From contig NTMA01000031.1 in NCBI GenBank assembly GCA_002917075.1, positions 62,001 to 126,000 of the forward strand: 64,000 nucleotides of DNA, in the 5' to 3' direction. Made by a program: the position numbers and the translations under genes. This document shows positions 11,705 through 23,901 of the stretch, in pieces (position 1 is the first letter of the stretch; the number at the start of each line of letters is the position of its first letter). Under the pieces are notes generated by a model. It searched no databases. It worked only from the letters and a program-made list of their open reading frames with translations, and was not told the DNA's origin. The stretch comes from Hawksworthiomyces lignivorus. Taxonomy: Eukaryota; Ascomycota; Sordariomycetes; Ophiostomatales; Ophiostomataceae.

Positions 11705-14700
11705 CTCTCAAAAAAAGCCACGGAGGAGCAGTGGCTGCGTTGTTTGTCTCTCGATCGGCCCTCTCGGACCGCTTGAATACGGACGAAGGAGGTTATCAGC
11801 AAACGACCAACGTGATAATTTGAATCAACTAAGCACCCCCGGTAAGAAGATTCAGAAAGGCAGAGAAGAAAGAGAGACGAGAAAAGCGACGAAAAGCGAC
11901 GAAAGGCAGCGCCTTTGTTCTGGTTGCAAATCCCGAGCCAAAACAAGTCACGGCACGTTCCTTGCACCTTCAGGTTCGATAAATCGATGGTTTCACAGCC
12001 GGACCATGCGGTTCAACATGGAGATCAGATCGTAGAGGGATAAAGTGGAGAGATAGAGAGAAGGCGCTGGGCGCAGCTTAGATTATTGATTGAAGGGAGG
12101 AGAAGGCCGTTGGGAGGGGGGGTGATTGTGGCCGACAGCTGGAAGGCGGAAAAGTGGAGTGTGACAAGTAGATACGAGAGATGGGGGAAGGAGAGAGAGA
12201 GAGAAGAAGGGACGCGTGCAAATGGCGAAAAGGCGACGTCCACCGGAAAAAGAAATATACCCAGATAGCGATCACAGCAAAACTAGTAGCGACGTCTTGT
12301 ATCGTAATTATTTTTTTTTGTTGCTTGGATGTGTTGAACGGAGGGAGGCGGACTTCGAAACTGCTGACAAGAGAATCAGACGGAATTTGAAAGTGCGGTC
12401 GGGCTGGTTGGCTGTGGCGACAACGGTATGGAATCCCTCTTTTTTTTCTGGTCCCCTTTGCGACACGACAAGAGCACCAACGAAAGCGACTCTTCTGCTT
12501 CTAAAGCAGGGAGAGACAATGCCGGCCTTGTGTTAAAGATCCCACAGGTTGTCGAACGAAGACTCCGCAGAGCGAGAAGAGCTCTTCCAGGATTTTGGCG
12601 GCCACGCCTCTGCCTCTGCTTGGATTGGGGCCGCGCCCACAACTCGATCTCTAGGTCGATCGGTCGACAGCGTAAGGAACCGCGCGGACGAGGACGGACA
12701 CATCAAAAATCGGAGAAATCGTCAATGGGGAGGGAGGAGGAAAAGAAAAGACGAGACGAGAACGCAAATGCGAAAAAGAAAAAAAAGTAAGTATACGGGA
12801 GGAGAGAAGAAAAAAAGGGACAAAAGGGGGGGATAGAAAGGCACGATGGGGAAAACAAGAAAATGAAGGTCGAGATGTGCGAAAAGGAATTTGGGAGGGA
12901 GGAAGGAGCGAACGGGGGGGTTGGGGGTAGCCGTGTGCCGTGGACAGCAGCAAGCAGCGAGACAGGACAGGCCACAGAAATCAGTAGAAATTGTCCACAG
13001 TGGACGCACAGGGACTGAATGAAGGGGAAGGGAACAGCGAGAGAAACGCCTTCGCAGGGGGGGAATTGCTGGGTTTGCTGCTGTCGCTGGAGCCTTTTTT
13101 TTTTTCTTTCCTTCGCTATCGGGGGTCCTACGAAGAACGTGGACCAGTGCATGGGGGATTGGGGGAGGACAGGAGATGGGCTAATGTGCGAAAACCTTCC
13201 TTTGCGCGCAGATTATGGAATGGGGTGGCGGAGTAGACACGCGTAGATTTGGTACTGATTCCTTGGAATTGAGGCAGCAAGGTAACAAATCGGGTTAGCA
13301 GCGGCTTTTACGCTGCAAGGATGCCTCAGGCTGAAAGGAACCATATTGGCCACACAGTGCGTGTTTCGGGCGCCGCGATAAGGGGACGAGCGCCAGAGCT
13401 TGCGGCACGTTCGCGTTGTGCGTCCAAAACAACTTACAACGCTTCGACTGTTTGCAGTTGGGCCTGTGAGCACATAGCATTAATGCCCGTTCTCACTCCT
13501 AGTTGCTTTACGTTCTTTCTTTATTTTATTTTTATTTTCGATTTTATTTTTATTTTTTGTTTTAACGATTGAAAGAACATGTAAGCAGAAGAGCAATTGC
13601 ATTCCCATTCCATACTACTAGCACTACGGGATCTGCGCCAGCTGGTCTTGTTTGCCACAGGTTCAGCTGGCCATGACGCACTAGGAGGAAAGAGAGGCAA
13701 ACCGCAACAGGAGAATGGAATGTGCGTTGACCGTGATGGGTAGGCAATCTGTGAGAATTGCAGCAAGCCGAGGATACCAGGTGCCGGCCCGTGATTGTTC
13801 GGGCAGTTCAAAGTTGGCTGCAAAGAAGCAAGATTGACAAACGACGAAGATGGACAGTACGCGTGCACTCTGCGAAGCAAGACATTCAGGGAAGCAAGGG
13901 AGCTCGAGGAGGTAGCCAACATGGAAGTAGTATGCAGGTGGCCCCAATAGGAGCAGAAGACGGGCGTTGTGCTGGCAGGGCCAACAGCGAATGGGTTCCA
14001 AAAGTGACAGCAAAGACCAAACGTATACAGTCGTGACAGAACAAGAGTAAGTCTATTGCTGCCTCCTTGCATTTGTGTGTCCGCCTTAGTCGATGCCTCT
14101 GCTGTTCAAAATAACTGTTTTGTTGGTAGCTGTGAAAGCTATGTGGCACGCAGGTGTGCTGTAAGCAGAGAGGGTAATCGGGAAATATTACGGGGGAGGC
14201 TCCCTTTGCCTTGAGAAGGTATTTTATGGAGTAACGCGAGAAAAGGGAGAAAGGTGATCGACAGCTGCCGAGAAGCCACTTGCAGGTCTTCCCTGTATCG
14301 GGGCTAGACTACCCGGGAAAAACGTGCTAAGTGGTCCGCCTGTGTCGGGGATTGTGCGTTGAAACTGGAGCGTCGAAACTGTCTAGTTAACAACAAACGT
14401 AGTTTTCAAACAGAGACTTCTCCTTTTGAGCTCCAAGACGAGAGGGCCTGATGCTGAGGCTATCAGAGCTTTTGCTTCTTCTAACTATATCCTTATCATA
14501 CCAGGAAGGATTAGATGTACATAGAAAAGAAAAAAGAAAAGAAAAAAAAGAAGCCACGCAAGAGGGAAGAATAGCCGGAGAAGAGCAACAGATGCCGAAG
14601 AGTTGAAAAGAGTCAAATGGCGCAAAACGCAACAGAGTGAAATACGAAGCACAGAAGCCACCTCGGATTGTCTGCAAACAGTCTTTTCGACCCTGTGCCC

Positions 14701-16137
14701 GACAGTTGTATCGTGTGCTCATATCCCATGGCATTCGCGTCTGCCAGCATCGGCACAAAAATTTTGTCTTGAGAGAAACTAAAATAGAGCAGGTCCCTTC
14801 GGCGATCCTCACGGTTTCTTTTTGCCCAATAAAAGACCTGCCATTCGTGTGGCATATTTTGGTGGCTTCTCTGTGTACCTTGCATTAGCCCAACAGCCCA
14901 CGTAGCAGCAGGTGTTCCTTTTTGCCTCTTTGGTGAGGGAATTCCTTTTCTCTTCCCTCTTCAGGATTTTGACAACAAGAGCGTCCGCTTTCTGCTGCTG
15001 GCCCCCAGCGAATCTGTGTGGTGCAATAGGAAACAAGACGGACTTGCAGAAGTTTCTGAATCTGCAGATCTGTCAATGACCTGGTCAGGCCATTTTTTTC
15101 ATGATCGAGCTGCAGGAAGGCGAGCGGCTACGCACGCCGCAGGATATGTGCGTCTTTTCTTTCTAGAAAGATTCTTAAAAGGTTGCAAAGACGCATGCTA
15201 CCTTTGTCAACTGACAACAACAACGCGCATGGCACGGCCAAGAGTATCTTGCCCGCATTGCAGACGCACAAAGATGCAACCTAAAAATCCAGAAGCATGG
15301 TAGAAAAAGATTGCGGCGGAAATATGAGTACGATATGAATAAAATTTTTCGATTTGTATGCTTCTCTCCAGAGTTTAAGCGCCTACATAAAATCTGCTCT
15401 AATAACAGGCCTGGGCGGCGTTTGTCAATGGCTTTTACAACAATCATAGATCCAATTGCCCTGAATTCGCAGTAAATATTTGGAAAGGCCGGAAGCACAC
15501 GGATGATATTATTTGACGTCAAAGTGTCGATGTGTTTGTGCACCTCTCCTGGACGTTGGTTTTCCTCTACTTTTGATTAACTTGAAAAGAAAATCATAAA
15601 AAAGAATACTACAAAAATGAGCAGATATCATTAAATAAAAAAATCAACAAGGAAATTCGTCCAGAATTATTTCCCTCCCTGTCTTTGCTTATGAGATGCC
15701 ATCCTATTTCATGCCATTGAATTTTCTGCTCCTTTTCTTCTCGGATATTGCAAAAGCTAACTTCTACTTAACTATTTACACCACCAAAAAGGTTCATGTT
15801 TCGTCTGCTGGCCGAGAACCTCGCCACACCTCTTGCGTCAAAGGTTTTTGCTATTTGCTTACTTGCGCTTAACCCCCGATGTACAATCCTTGTCTTCCCA
15901 TTTCGCTGCACTCGAACTCGCACTCTGGGGCTGCCAAATCGCCTTGCAGAGTGCTCTAGTGTCGGGTACCTTGCTGGATACTCTGAACAGAGCAAGACTG
16001 GTCTCGGTTGCTTCTCTCGTTCACAAAATTAAAATCAACACACCTGCCGACGACAAGCGGCGTCTGCTTCCTGCAAAATCTCCGCTTATGAACCAAGACC
16101 TATAAAATCTTAATAGCCGTTCCCACCTGCTACGCCA
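11705..16137. other. 4.4-kb gene-free region upstream of SOM1
   Basis: No ORF here has a recognisable motif, an ATG-led long frame or convincing splice partners. From about 11850 to 13100 the minus (SOM1-sense) strand is rich in C and T, as expected for a long fungal 5' leader or core promoter. The stretch 13500-13570 is an AT-rich repeat of TTTTA-like units. The stretch 15540-15790 is AT-rich. The last few hundred bases before 16137 are the 3' side of BET3. The region probably holds the SOM1 promoter and a long leader; a noncoding transcript cannot be excluded. Confidence 0.5.
13508..13565. repeat. AT-rich pentanucleotide-like repeat
   Basis: An irregular run of TTTTA/TTTTTA units with a central CGA lies within the SOM1 upstream region. 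It has no coding value. Confidence 0.7.
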
Positions 16138-16980
16138 TCAGTCGTCCTCCGGCGGCAGCTCGTCGTCGATGTACCGGATCAGCGATATCCGCATCTCGGT
16201 GGCATCGTCGCCCCGCAGCACGTCGCTGATAAAGTGCGCCTCCACCTGCACCTGCACCATCTCGAGGGCACCGCGCAGGACGCCGCAGAGGATGTTGGAG
16301 TACCAGAGCTCGTCCTGCGCGTGGCCGTCGTCGGGCAGCTCGACAAAATCGGCGAGGGGGTTCTCGTCGAAGACGAGCGAGAACTGCTTGCCGTCGCTCG
16401 TCCAGTTTGTGATGGTCGGCGTAGTGTTGAGGAAGATTTTGAATCCGACCTGAAGAGCAGAGAGAGACAGACGTTAGATGAGAGGGCACAGATACATGCT
16501 GGATCGAAACAAAGCATTACTGGGAACGGGGAATGGGTGGGTGGAGGTCACCGACTTTTGAGATCATGTCTGCCGTTTCTCGAAAGTTGGAGCAGCGCTT
16601 CATCGACACGGACTTGGCCAGGTAGTCTTCTATTAAGCGGAGGCCAATGTTATAGCCCATCTTGTCGAGCTGCTTGTTCACCTCGACGTAGTCGTTGTCG
16701 TAGTCCTTGCACAGCTGAGCAACAATGGTGCCGTAGGTCAGCGTCACAAGCTCCGCGTTGACCTTGTCTATCCGGGTCCTAGTTTTCTGGGTTAGTTTAG
16801 GTGGGAGGCCGGAGCGGAAGAAGCATAAAACGGCGCTTCGGAGGGGATCGCAGGGTCACTGCTCACTTCCATATTCTGGGACGCCATGTTAGCTTCTATA
16901 GACAAGGAAAATCAGGTCTCATATTATGACTGGGCAGCAACATACTCCTCGCCCACACGGGCAGCTTTGGCTGCGGACAT
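16138..16980 (-). CDS. bet3: TRAPP complex core subunit Bet3
   Basis: Exons are 16980-16946, 16875-16867 (9 nt), 16778-16556 and 16449-16138; introns are 70, 88 and 106 nt. The product is 192 residues, against 193 in yeast Bet3. Family landmarks in order are GEEIWK (residues 10-15, made across the micro-exon), NAELVTLTYGTIVAQLC, DKMGYNIGLRLIEDYLA, NFRETADMISK, FKIFLNTTPTITNW, NPLADFVELP, LWYSNILCGVLRGALEMVQ and DVLRGDDATEMRI, with an acidic end. Bet3 is a known core subunit of TRAPP complexes, which act as the exchange factor for Ypt1/Rab1 and tether vesicles at the ER-Golgi step; it carries a buried palmitoylated cysteine. The donor of intron 3 (GTCGGT) is weak but is the only one that keeps the frame. 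The gene is head to head with U5-40K. Confidence 0.93.
16867..16875 (-). other. bet3: Nine-nucleotide micro-exon of BET3
   Basis: The exon is AATATGGAA on the minus strand. It is preceded by GCTAAC and then CCCAG, and followed by the donor GTGAGC. It enters and leaves in phase 2, giving E-I-W-K with the flanking exons. Skipping it would lose three residues (Ile, Trp, Lys) of the family motif while keeping the frame. Confidence 0.85.
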
Positions 16981-17538
16981 GCTCCTCGTTGTAGCGGGCG
17001 CGGGCGCCGAGCGAGGTGCCTTGGTGTTTTTGCCTTCCTAGCGCTGCCCTTTTGCTTTTCGATTTATTTCGACGTCTGTGGCGGACAAGAATGAGAACAA
17101 TATCATACACTTGCGCCAGCGGAACGGGCGCTGCAGCGAATTTGGTTGTTGGTAGCTGGTCTCGGCCGTCGCTGTGTGAATGGCAGTCTAACGGTGTAGT
17201 TGAGGAGCAGTTCTGTTGTGTTCACAAGAGCCGAAGCCATAGTGTAAGGGGGGCACTGGCGCGATAAGGCTCTGCTCCACTTTTCACCGATAAGCCTTGC
17301 TCCGCTGCTGTCGCGGAGAGAAATGGCATGCAAAATTGGATTTGAGCTGTCAAAAAAATGTGGGAAAAAGAAAACAAACCAGTTACCTCTCCCCTTCGAA
17401 TGCATTAAACAGCCGCGATCGAAAGCCCTCCCTTGCGACCATTTACCTCTACGACCTCCTTTCTATTTCTCCTGTAGCTCTTCATCCTTATTTCATTGTA
17501 CTTTTTCTGCATCAAAAGCCACGCAAGCCACATCCACC
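16981..17538. promoter_or_regulatory. Shared divergent promoter of BET3 and U5-40K
   Basis: About 560 nt separate the two start codons. There is no clear TATA box and no ORF of note. The part near 17400-17530 is CT-rich on the + strand, as in many fungal leaders. Confidence 0.5.
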
Positions 17539-18851
17539 ATGTCGGCCGAGAAGAGAAGAGCATCGACAACGGAACCCGGCAAGCAGTTGGTCAAGAGGCC
17601 AAACCTGGGGGGTGGCTCTGGAGGAGATGGAAAGTCAGGTGGCTCGGGAAGCAATGCGCTGATACAAGCGGTGAGCTTGCCAGAACAAAGACCTGCGAGC
17701 GACAGCGCATGGGCAGAGAGCTGACAAGAGGCGCAACATCTAGGCTCCGCGAACGAGCGGTCTCCAAGCGCCGGTTATGCAATTGACAGGACACTCGGAC
17801 GAGGTATTTTGCGCCAAGTTTGATCCGGCCGGCTTTCTCATTGCGTCGGGGTCCATGGACCGGTCCATCTGTAAGCGCGTTCTCAACCCCCCTCCCGCTG
17901 CGTGCTTTCTGTGCTGCGCGACGCGCTCTATTCTTTTTGCTAACTCGTCGCCAGTGCTGTGGCGGACCTACGGCGACTGCGACAACTACGGCATCCTGAC
18001 GGGCCACCGCAGCGCCGTGCTGGACCTGCAGTGGTCTCGTGACTCGGACATTCTCTTCTCGGCTTCGGCCGACACGCACCTTGCCAGCTGGGACCTGACG
18101 TCGGGCCAGCGCATCCGCCGCTACGTCGGCCACGAGGAGGTGGTCAACGCGCTCGACATCAGCAAGCGCGGCGAGGAGGTCCTGTACAGCGGCAGCGACG
18201 ACGGGACCCTGGGCATCTGGGACCCGCGGACCAAGAACGCCGTGGACTACATCGAGACGGACTTTCCCGTCACGGCCGTGGCCATCGCCGAGGCCGGCCA
18301 CGAGCTGTACTCGGGCGGCATCGACAACGACATCAAGGTCTGGGACGTGCGCAAGAAGGCTGTCGTCTACACCATGCACGGCCACAACGACACCATCACC
18401 AGCCTGCGCGTCTCGCCCGACAGCCAGTCGCTACTCTCGTACGCCATGGACGCCACCGCCCGCACCTGGGACGTCCGGCCCTTTGCGCCCACGGAGCGCC
18501 ACATCCGCACGTTTGACGGCGCCCAGATCGGCCTGGACAAGAACCTCGTCCACGCCAGCTGGGACGCCAGCAGCAAGCGCATCGCCGCCGGCTCCGGCGA
18601 CGGAACCGTCATCGTGTGGTCGAGCGACAACGGCAAGCTGCTCTACAAGCTGCCCGGTCACAAGGGAACTGTGAATACGGCCGAATTCTCTCCCTCGGAT
18701 GAGCAGATAAGTATGTTTTTCTTTTCTTTTTTTCTTTTCGTGAAGCTCTCCTTTCCAAGACCAGCAACACGTGTTTGCCACAAACTACTAACACAGCCTA
18801 GTCCTCTCCGCATCTTCAGACCGGACCCTCATGCTTGGAGAACTGAAATAA
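17539..18851 (+). CDS. U5 snRNP 40-kDa WD40 protein (SNRNP40 homologue)
   Basis: There are four exons, 17539-17670, 17744-17870, 17955-18710 and 18802-18851, with introns of 73, 84 and 91 nt. The product is 354 residues. A basic, Gly-rich N-terminus (1-44) precedes seven WD40 blades beginning at LTGHSDEVFCAKF. Typical blade ends are GSMDRSI, SASADTHLASWD, GSDDGTLGIWDPR, GGIDNDIKVWDVR, YAMDATARTWDVRPF, GSGDGTVIVW and SSDRTLMLGELK. The cysteine/tyrosine-rich insert LWRTYGDCDNYGIL and the short last exon are characteristic of the U5-40K family (human SNRNP40, fission yeast Spf38). In the human complex the protein contacts Prp8 and Brr2. At the last acceptor, use of the upstream CAG would create an immediate stop, so the TAG acceptor at 18800-18801 was chosen. 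Confidence 0.9.
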
Positions 18852-21800
18852 TGGCTTCAGGCGGCGAGATTCCATATCAATGAACAGTCTACCGGACGTC
18901 AAGCGTCATTTGAGAGCCGGATCCTGTGTGGCCGGGCAGCTCCGCTTACTTTCTCTTGGCTTGGTAGTCTCAGCTGTCACGCGCCGAGAGAGCAACTTCA
19001 ACACTCGGCCAAATCTACTTTGGAGCTCTTGGGATTCAATGTTTTCCTAAAGGACGCATATGCCGAGCCCGCCCAGTGCCCCCAAGCCACTACGCAAAGG
19101 ATTGGCAGCAAGCATGTGCCGATGATCTACGCACATTCTTCGAGAATACGTAAGAGCCTTCGATACACGGCATTTCGTACCTTAGAGAGGAAGAAGTGGA
19201 GAAGAAACGATTGTCGTGCGTAGGCATGCTCTCTTTCTCTTTCTTATCATGCTTAGCATCATATCTTTCGCTCCACCTCCGGGGTTGATGAATCCCATTT
19301 TTATCTCGGCGTTCTGTGGTTCTGGATTTGAAATTAGGCAGTACAAGGCGTTTTTTTTTTTTCCCCTCGCAGTTGTCTGATGTGCAGATCACAGCAGAAC
19401 CAGATCTCAGATGCTCGAGAGCAAGATCCCACTGGCGAGAAAGAGAAATGTGGCATTCACCAGAGCCAGGTCAGAAGCAGCGAGATTGAAGAAGAAAATA
19501 ACTCAGCTAATCTAAGTTCGCCATGCCCATGAAGGCTTGTAATTTACTATATATGCACTGCATTGATTTGATGAACAGAGCCGCACTCTGCATGGTGCCG
19601 GTATCCTGCCCTTTGGAATAACTGTAGTGGGCCAAGCTTCAAATAGAGTACAAAATATTACAACTTTTTGATTAGAACTCTCGCGGTCCCATAGTGCTCT
19701 GAGAAACCGGGCATTCTTCGCACTATATTCCAAGGCACATTTCTTTTCTTTTAAGCCTTATTGTGCTCCCTCTTCCGCGCTTGGCTTCTTTGCTTGGCTG
19801 TCACTTATTCGGCTTTTAATCTTTTTCCTCTTCGCTTTGTATTTCCCCCTTTTCGTCTATGGCTTCTTCTTCTCTCGCTCTGCCATCATCCGCCAACAGC
19901 TGATGACTTTATCAAAATCTCCACAAACAACTTCGTAATGGCGTCAGCTCGAGGAGTTTCTCGCCCCCTTCTATAGTGATATTCATGCTATCTTTTTTGA
20001 GAGAGAAAGTGGATGCTGCCGTGGCGCAGCTCTTCCTGATGGTACTCGTATACGGAGTATGTTGTTGCAGCTCTTCTCCAGGAATGGTAAAGTGTAGATC
20101 CGAGGAGCGTAGGAGACGCGGCTGTTTGCTGAATTCCATTGGCTGTGATGGCACGGATCAAACCTGGCTCTCTCTCTTTTTTTTCTTTTTTATTTGCTCC
20201 GAGCTTGGACCTCTGCACTTTTTCAGAGCGAGATTGACTGTCTCACTAATAAACCCCCCCTTTTTAGAGTTTAGTGCAGGTTCCAGCATCCGAAACACAC
20301 AACTTCATCCCCCCCCCCTGCATCAACAGGATGCGAACGACAAACGATGTCGTATTATTCTATATGCTTTGCTACTAAGTCCCGTTTTGCCCCTTTCAAC
20401 CATTATGCGACACCTCCCAAACCTCAAGCCGTGTCACAGAACACATCAAGCATCCCCCCCTTCGTTTTTTGTCTTTCTCTTAGCTGGTATCATTCTCACC
20501 CTTTCTCTCGTTTTTGCTTAGTTCTTATTCTGCTCTGACAAGAGATACAAAGTCCCGGACGATTGGCTAACTAGGACCCGAATGTGCATACTTTTCGTCT
20601 CCATGAAGCCTCAGGAAGGTCATTTCTATCCACAGCTAGCAGACACAGCATAATGCAGAGAGCCGCCTCTAAATTCAGTCCTGCGATCTTGGCCAGTCAA
20701 AAGTTCGTTTCTTTTGTTTTCAAATCGTCTTACCTGCATACATGGTTTGTCAAGACAAAAACATTCAAAAGGTTTCCAGAGAAATGAATAGCAAGACCAA
20801 GAAACTGGAATAGCTTGTCACATCTCGTAGGCTTAGAGACTCTGCCCTCCTGGCAAAGTAGTATTTTGATCCTTCTCGCTTCTTATCCAACTCACATTAC
20901 TCCGTACCCATTGACGTTATTTCTATTCTGGTTCTGACGGGGTCAACTCCCGCAAATCCTTGCCAAATAACCGCGCACACCCCTTCTGAGCCCCATTGCT
21001 CCCCTGTGAGCCCCCATCCGCAGAGGACTGTCACATAATATACGTAGTATCGTACTGTATTACATCCTCTGCCCAGGGCGTTTAGACCATGTTTCTGTTG
21101 GCAGCCTTGACTGGAAAGGGACTAGAGACCACTGCGCATGTTGCTGTTCATGTTTTGCATTGGCAAGGCCTTCTTTTCTCTTCTCTAAGTCGCTCTCTTC
21201 TTGCTCCCCGTTGGCGCCGTTTACAGTTTCCCTCCGGAGAGTTCCTTTTTCGTGGGTTTGTTTGTCTCGTTCATCATTCTCTTCCGCTTTTATTTTTACT
21301 TCCTTGTCCTCTTCTGATTCTTCCTGGACCATAATAACAAGGGCTCTGTGAGTTCTTGTTGTTGGTGAAATCCATTGGTTCTCCTTCTTTTTACCTGGAA
21401 CATTTATTCTTTCATTCTTCAAGTTTTACCTTTCCTTTCTTTCTTTTGTAACCTATCTACCTTCTGGGCTTGCGGTCTTGATTCGATCCCCTTTAGCATC
21501 TCTTGGCCACTCATTTTCATCTGCGAGCAGACGAATCTTGACAGAGACGAAGTAAATAGATCGGAGAGGATACGCAAGCTAGGAACGACGACCTCACTGC
21601 CTCTCTCTGCAAGAACTTTAACCATTCGCCGAGAGCAAGGCTTCAGTGAAACTTTCTAGATTTTACATACGTTTCTGGCTTCCACACAGCCTTCAGGAAC
21701 GACGACGCCCTTTTTGGCCGAGATTCACCAGTACTCGAGAACACGGCGAACCTCGTAGGACCTTTCCTTATCTTGGAGGCGAGTTGCTGTTTAGCAAGGC

Positions 21801-21995
21801 TTGAATTGCGGTAGACCCGAATTTGCGGCCACATATATCCTTGCCAGACCGGATCAGCTTGGAAAATTGGGGATTCAGAAAAAGTATGAACCATCCGAGT
21901 ATACCAAGCCTATAACGCCATTACGTCTCTTCGCACACGGGGCCCCTCGGGTATAGCCCTTCCCCTCTCTCTACGACTCCTTTATTTTGTTCAAC
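18852..21995. other. 3.1-kb intergenic region
   Basis: This contains the U5-40K 3' end and the promoter of the gene at 21996. CT-rich stretches occur at 19740-19900, 20170-20520 and 21160-21450. Two C runs of 6-9 bases lie near 20310 and 20455. Short ORFs have no motif. I see no gene. Confidence 0.5.
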
Positions 21996-23901
21996 ATGGA
22001 TATCTTCCGAAACGCTCGCCAAAACTTCTTGCGGCGGCAGGCCGAGGTCGAGCAGGCCGACCTCGAACGCCAGCAAGCCCGCAGCGCATCCGAGCAGCAG
22101 CACCAGCAGCACCAGCAGCCAGAGATGCAAGAGAGAGGTTCGCAGCAGGAGCAGCAGGAAGAGCAATTACAGACACGCTCGTCACCAATGAGCGGGGTGC
22201 TTCGCCGGTTTGCCGACCTGCCACGGCCGTCCATGCCCTCGTTTGGGATGCGCTCGTCCAGCCCGCATCCCCGGCCGACGAGCAGCCGCTACGATGACGA
22301 CGACGCCATGACGGCCGGCAGCGAAGTCGGAAGCCGCCGCGGGCGCAGCGACCACAACAGCCTCGACGGGGAGGAGATCGTCTCGCCCAAGACGCCGCAG
22401 TTTGCGCTGGGCATGCCACAGCTGCCTTCCACGCGGCTGCACCTGCCCAACCTGCAGCGGACCTGGACGCAGGGGTCCAACGGCCCGCCGTCGCGGCCGG
22501 GCACGTCGCGGTCGCAGTTCCGCCTGCCGTTTGGCATGGGCGGCGGTGGTGGCGGCACCGGTGGAGCCGCAGGAGGCCGCGGGCGGCGCTCGCCGTCGCA
22601 GACCCGCCCGATAGCGGCGGTGGCGCGGCCAGTTCCCGTTGTGCCGGCACAGCACGTCAACGGCCGGCTGCGGCGCAGCGCGGAGGACTCGACCGACGCA
22701 AGCAGCAGCCGCAGCCACAGTCATGGCCATGGCCACAGCCACAGCAGCAGCAGCAGCAGCGGGAGCAGAAGACACCGCCACCGCCGCCGCTTCGAAGGCG
22801 CCGACCCGGCCGAGCTGCACCTGGCGGACATGGCCCACGACGGGCGGCGGCGGAGGGGACATGGCCGCAGCAGCAGCGGCAGCAGCGGCAGCGGGAGCGG
22901 CAGCGGCGGCAGCGGGAGCAGCCAGTCAGACGGGCGGTCGCGGCGCCACCGCAGGCGATACGCCGAGACGTCGACGGGCACGACCGCCAGCGGCCAGACC
23001 TCTGCGCCGGCCGCAGACGCCGCGGACGCCGCGTCGCGCAAACGCTTCCTCTTCTGCTTCCCCTACATCCGCTCGCGCCGCATGCGCTCGCGCATCCTGC
23101 GCTGCTTCGTCACCGGCACCTTCCTTGCGCTGATGCTGGGCACCTTCTTGGCGCTCAGTATGACCCACAACATCACCAGCAGCGAGTTCTCCATCATGCT
23201 CATCCTGATCATGATTATCGCTGCCGTCTTCTTCTCGCACAACCTGATCCGCCTGTGCGTCATGATTGTGCACCCGCCGACGCCCGAAGAGGAGGCCGCC
23301 GCCGAGAACCGCTACCGCATCCGGCGCGGCGTCGGAGGTCCCTTTGGCGGGATGCCCAACGTCTACGGACCCGGCGGGTACGCCATTCCGCAGCAGCCGA
23401 TCCGCGTGGTGCTGGCTCGCGACGAAGAAGCGGCCGGCCTGGACAGCGTGACGGCCAAGATACAGCCACCGGCCTACGGATTGTGGCGGGAGAGCGTGGT
23501 ATGTATCCCTTTCTTTTCCCCTCTCCTCATCAAAATATTATTTTTGCTTTGACTTCAAGTGCATGACAGAAAGCTAACAATTTTCGAAGCGCGTGGATCC
23601 AAACCGTATATACTGGCAGCGCAATGATGGGTCTGCGGCGAGCGCCGGAGATGAAGCGTCGCGGACGACGGGGGTTAGCAGCCGCAGCCGCAGCAGTGGA
23701 GAGGCCTCAAGTGAACGCATCTCAGAGGAGTCAAGTGAGACGGGCGGCCGCTACAGCCCGCGGCCGCCGTCCTACGCCTCGGACGATGGTGTCCGATATG
23801 TGGTTGAGGCTCAACCGCGGTCGACTGCACCCACTACAGAGGTCCCCCTACCACAGCACCCGGCGGAGGCAGGTCGTATCGGACGACCAGCCGAATGGTG
23901 A
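21996..23901 (+). CDS. Two-helix membrane protein with long disordered arms, unknown function
   Basis: There are two exons, 21996-23498 and 23590-23901, with a 91-nt phase-0 intron. The product is 604 residues. The first in-frame ATG (MDIFRNARQNFLRRQAEVEQ) is used. Residues 10-70 are Gln/Glu-rich and probably helical. Residues 70-360 are Ser/Arg/Gly/His-rich low complexity, including HSHGHGHSHS and poly-Ser/Gly runs. A basic-cysteine motif FLFCFPYIRSRRMRSRILRCF directly precedes two hydrophobic helices at about 367-388 and 396-422, joined by a short loop with an N-glycosylation site. A proline-rich juxtamembrane segment and the motif PPAYGLWRESVRVDPNRIYWQRN across the splice junction look conserved. 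I do not recognise the family; the hairpin with both long ends on one side is inference. Confidence 0.82.

Noticed and set aside
11701..11967. 88-codon frame ending in overlap (ATGA) with the SOM1 start
   Set aside because: It looked like an upstream ORF, but the frame contains no ATG; its first codon is GTG.
15220..15303. CPHC-containing short frame suggesting a zinc motif
   Set aside because: A single Cys pair in a short frame without partner cysteines or exons.
22182..22862. Long antisense frames opposite the two-helix membrane protein
   Set aside because: Ala/Arg-rich shadows of low-complexity sense code.
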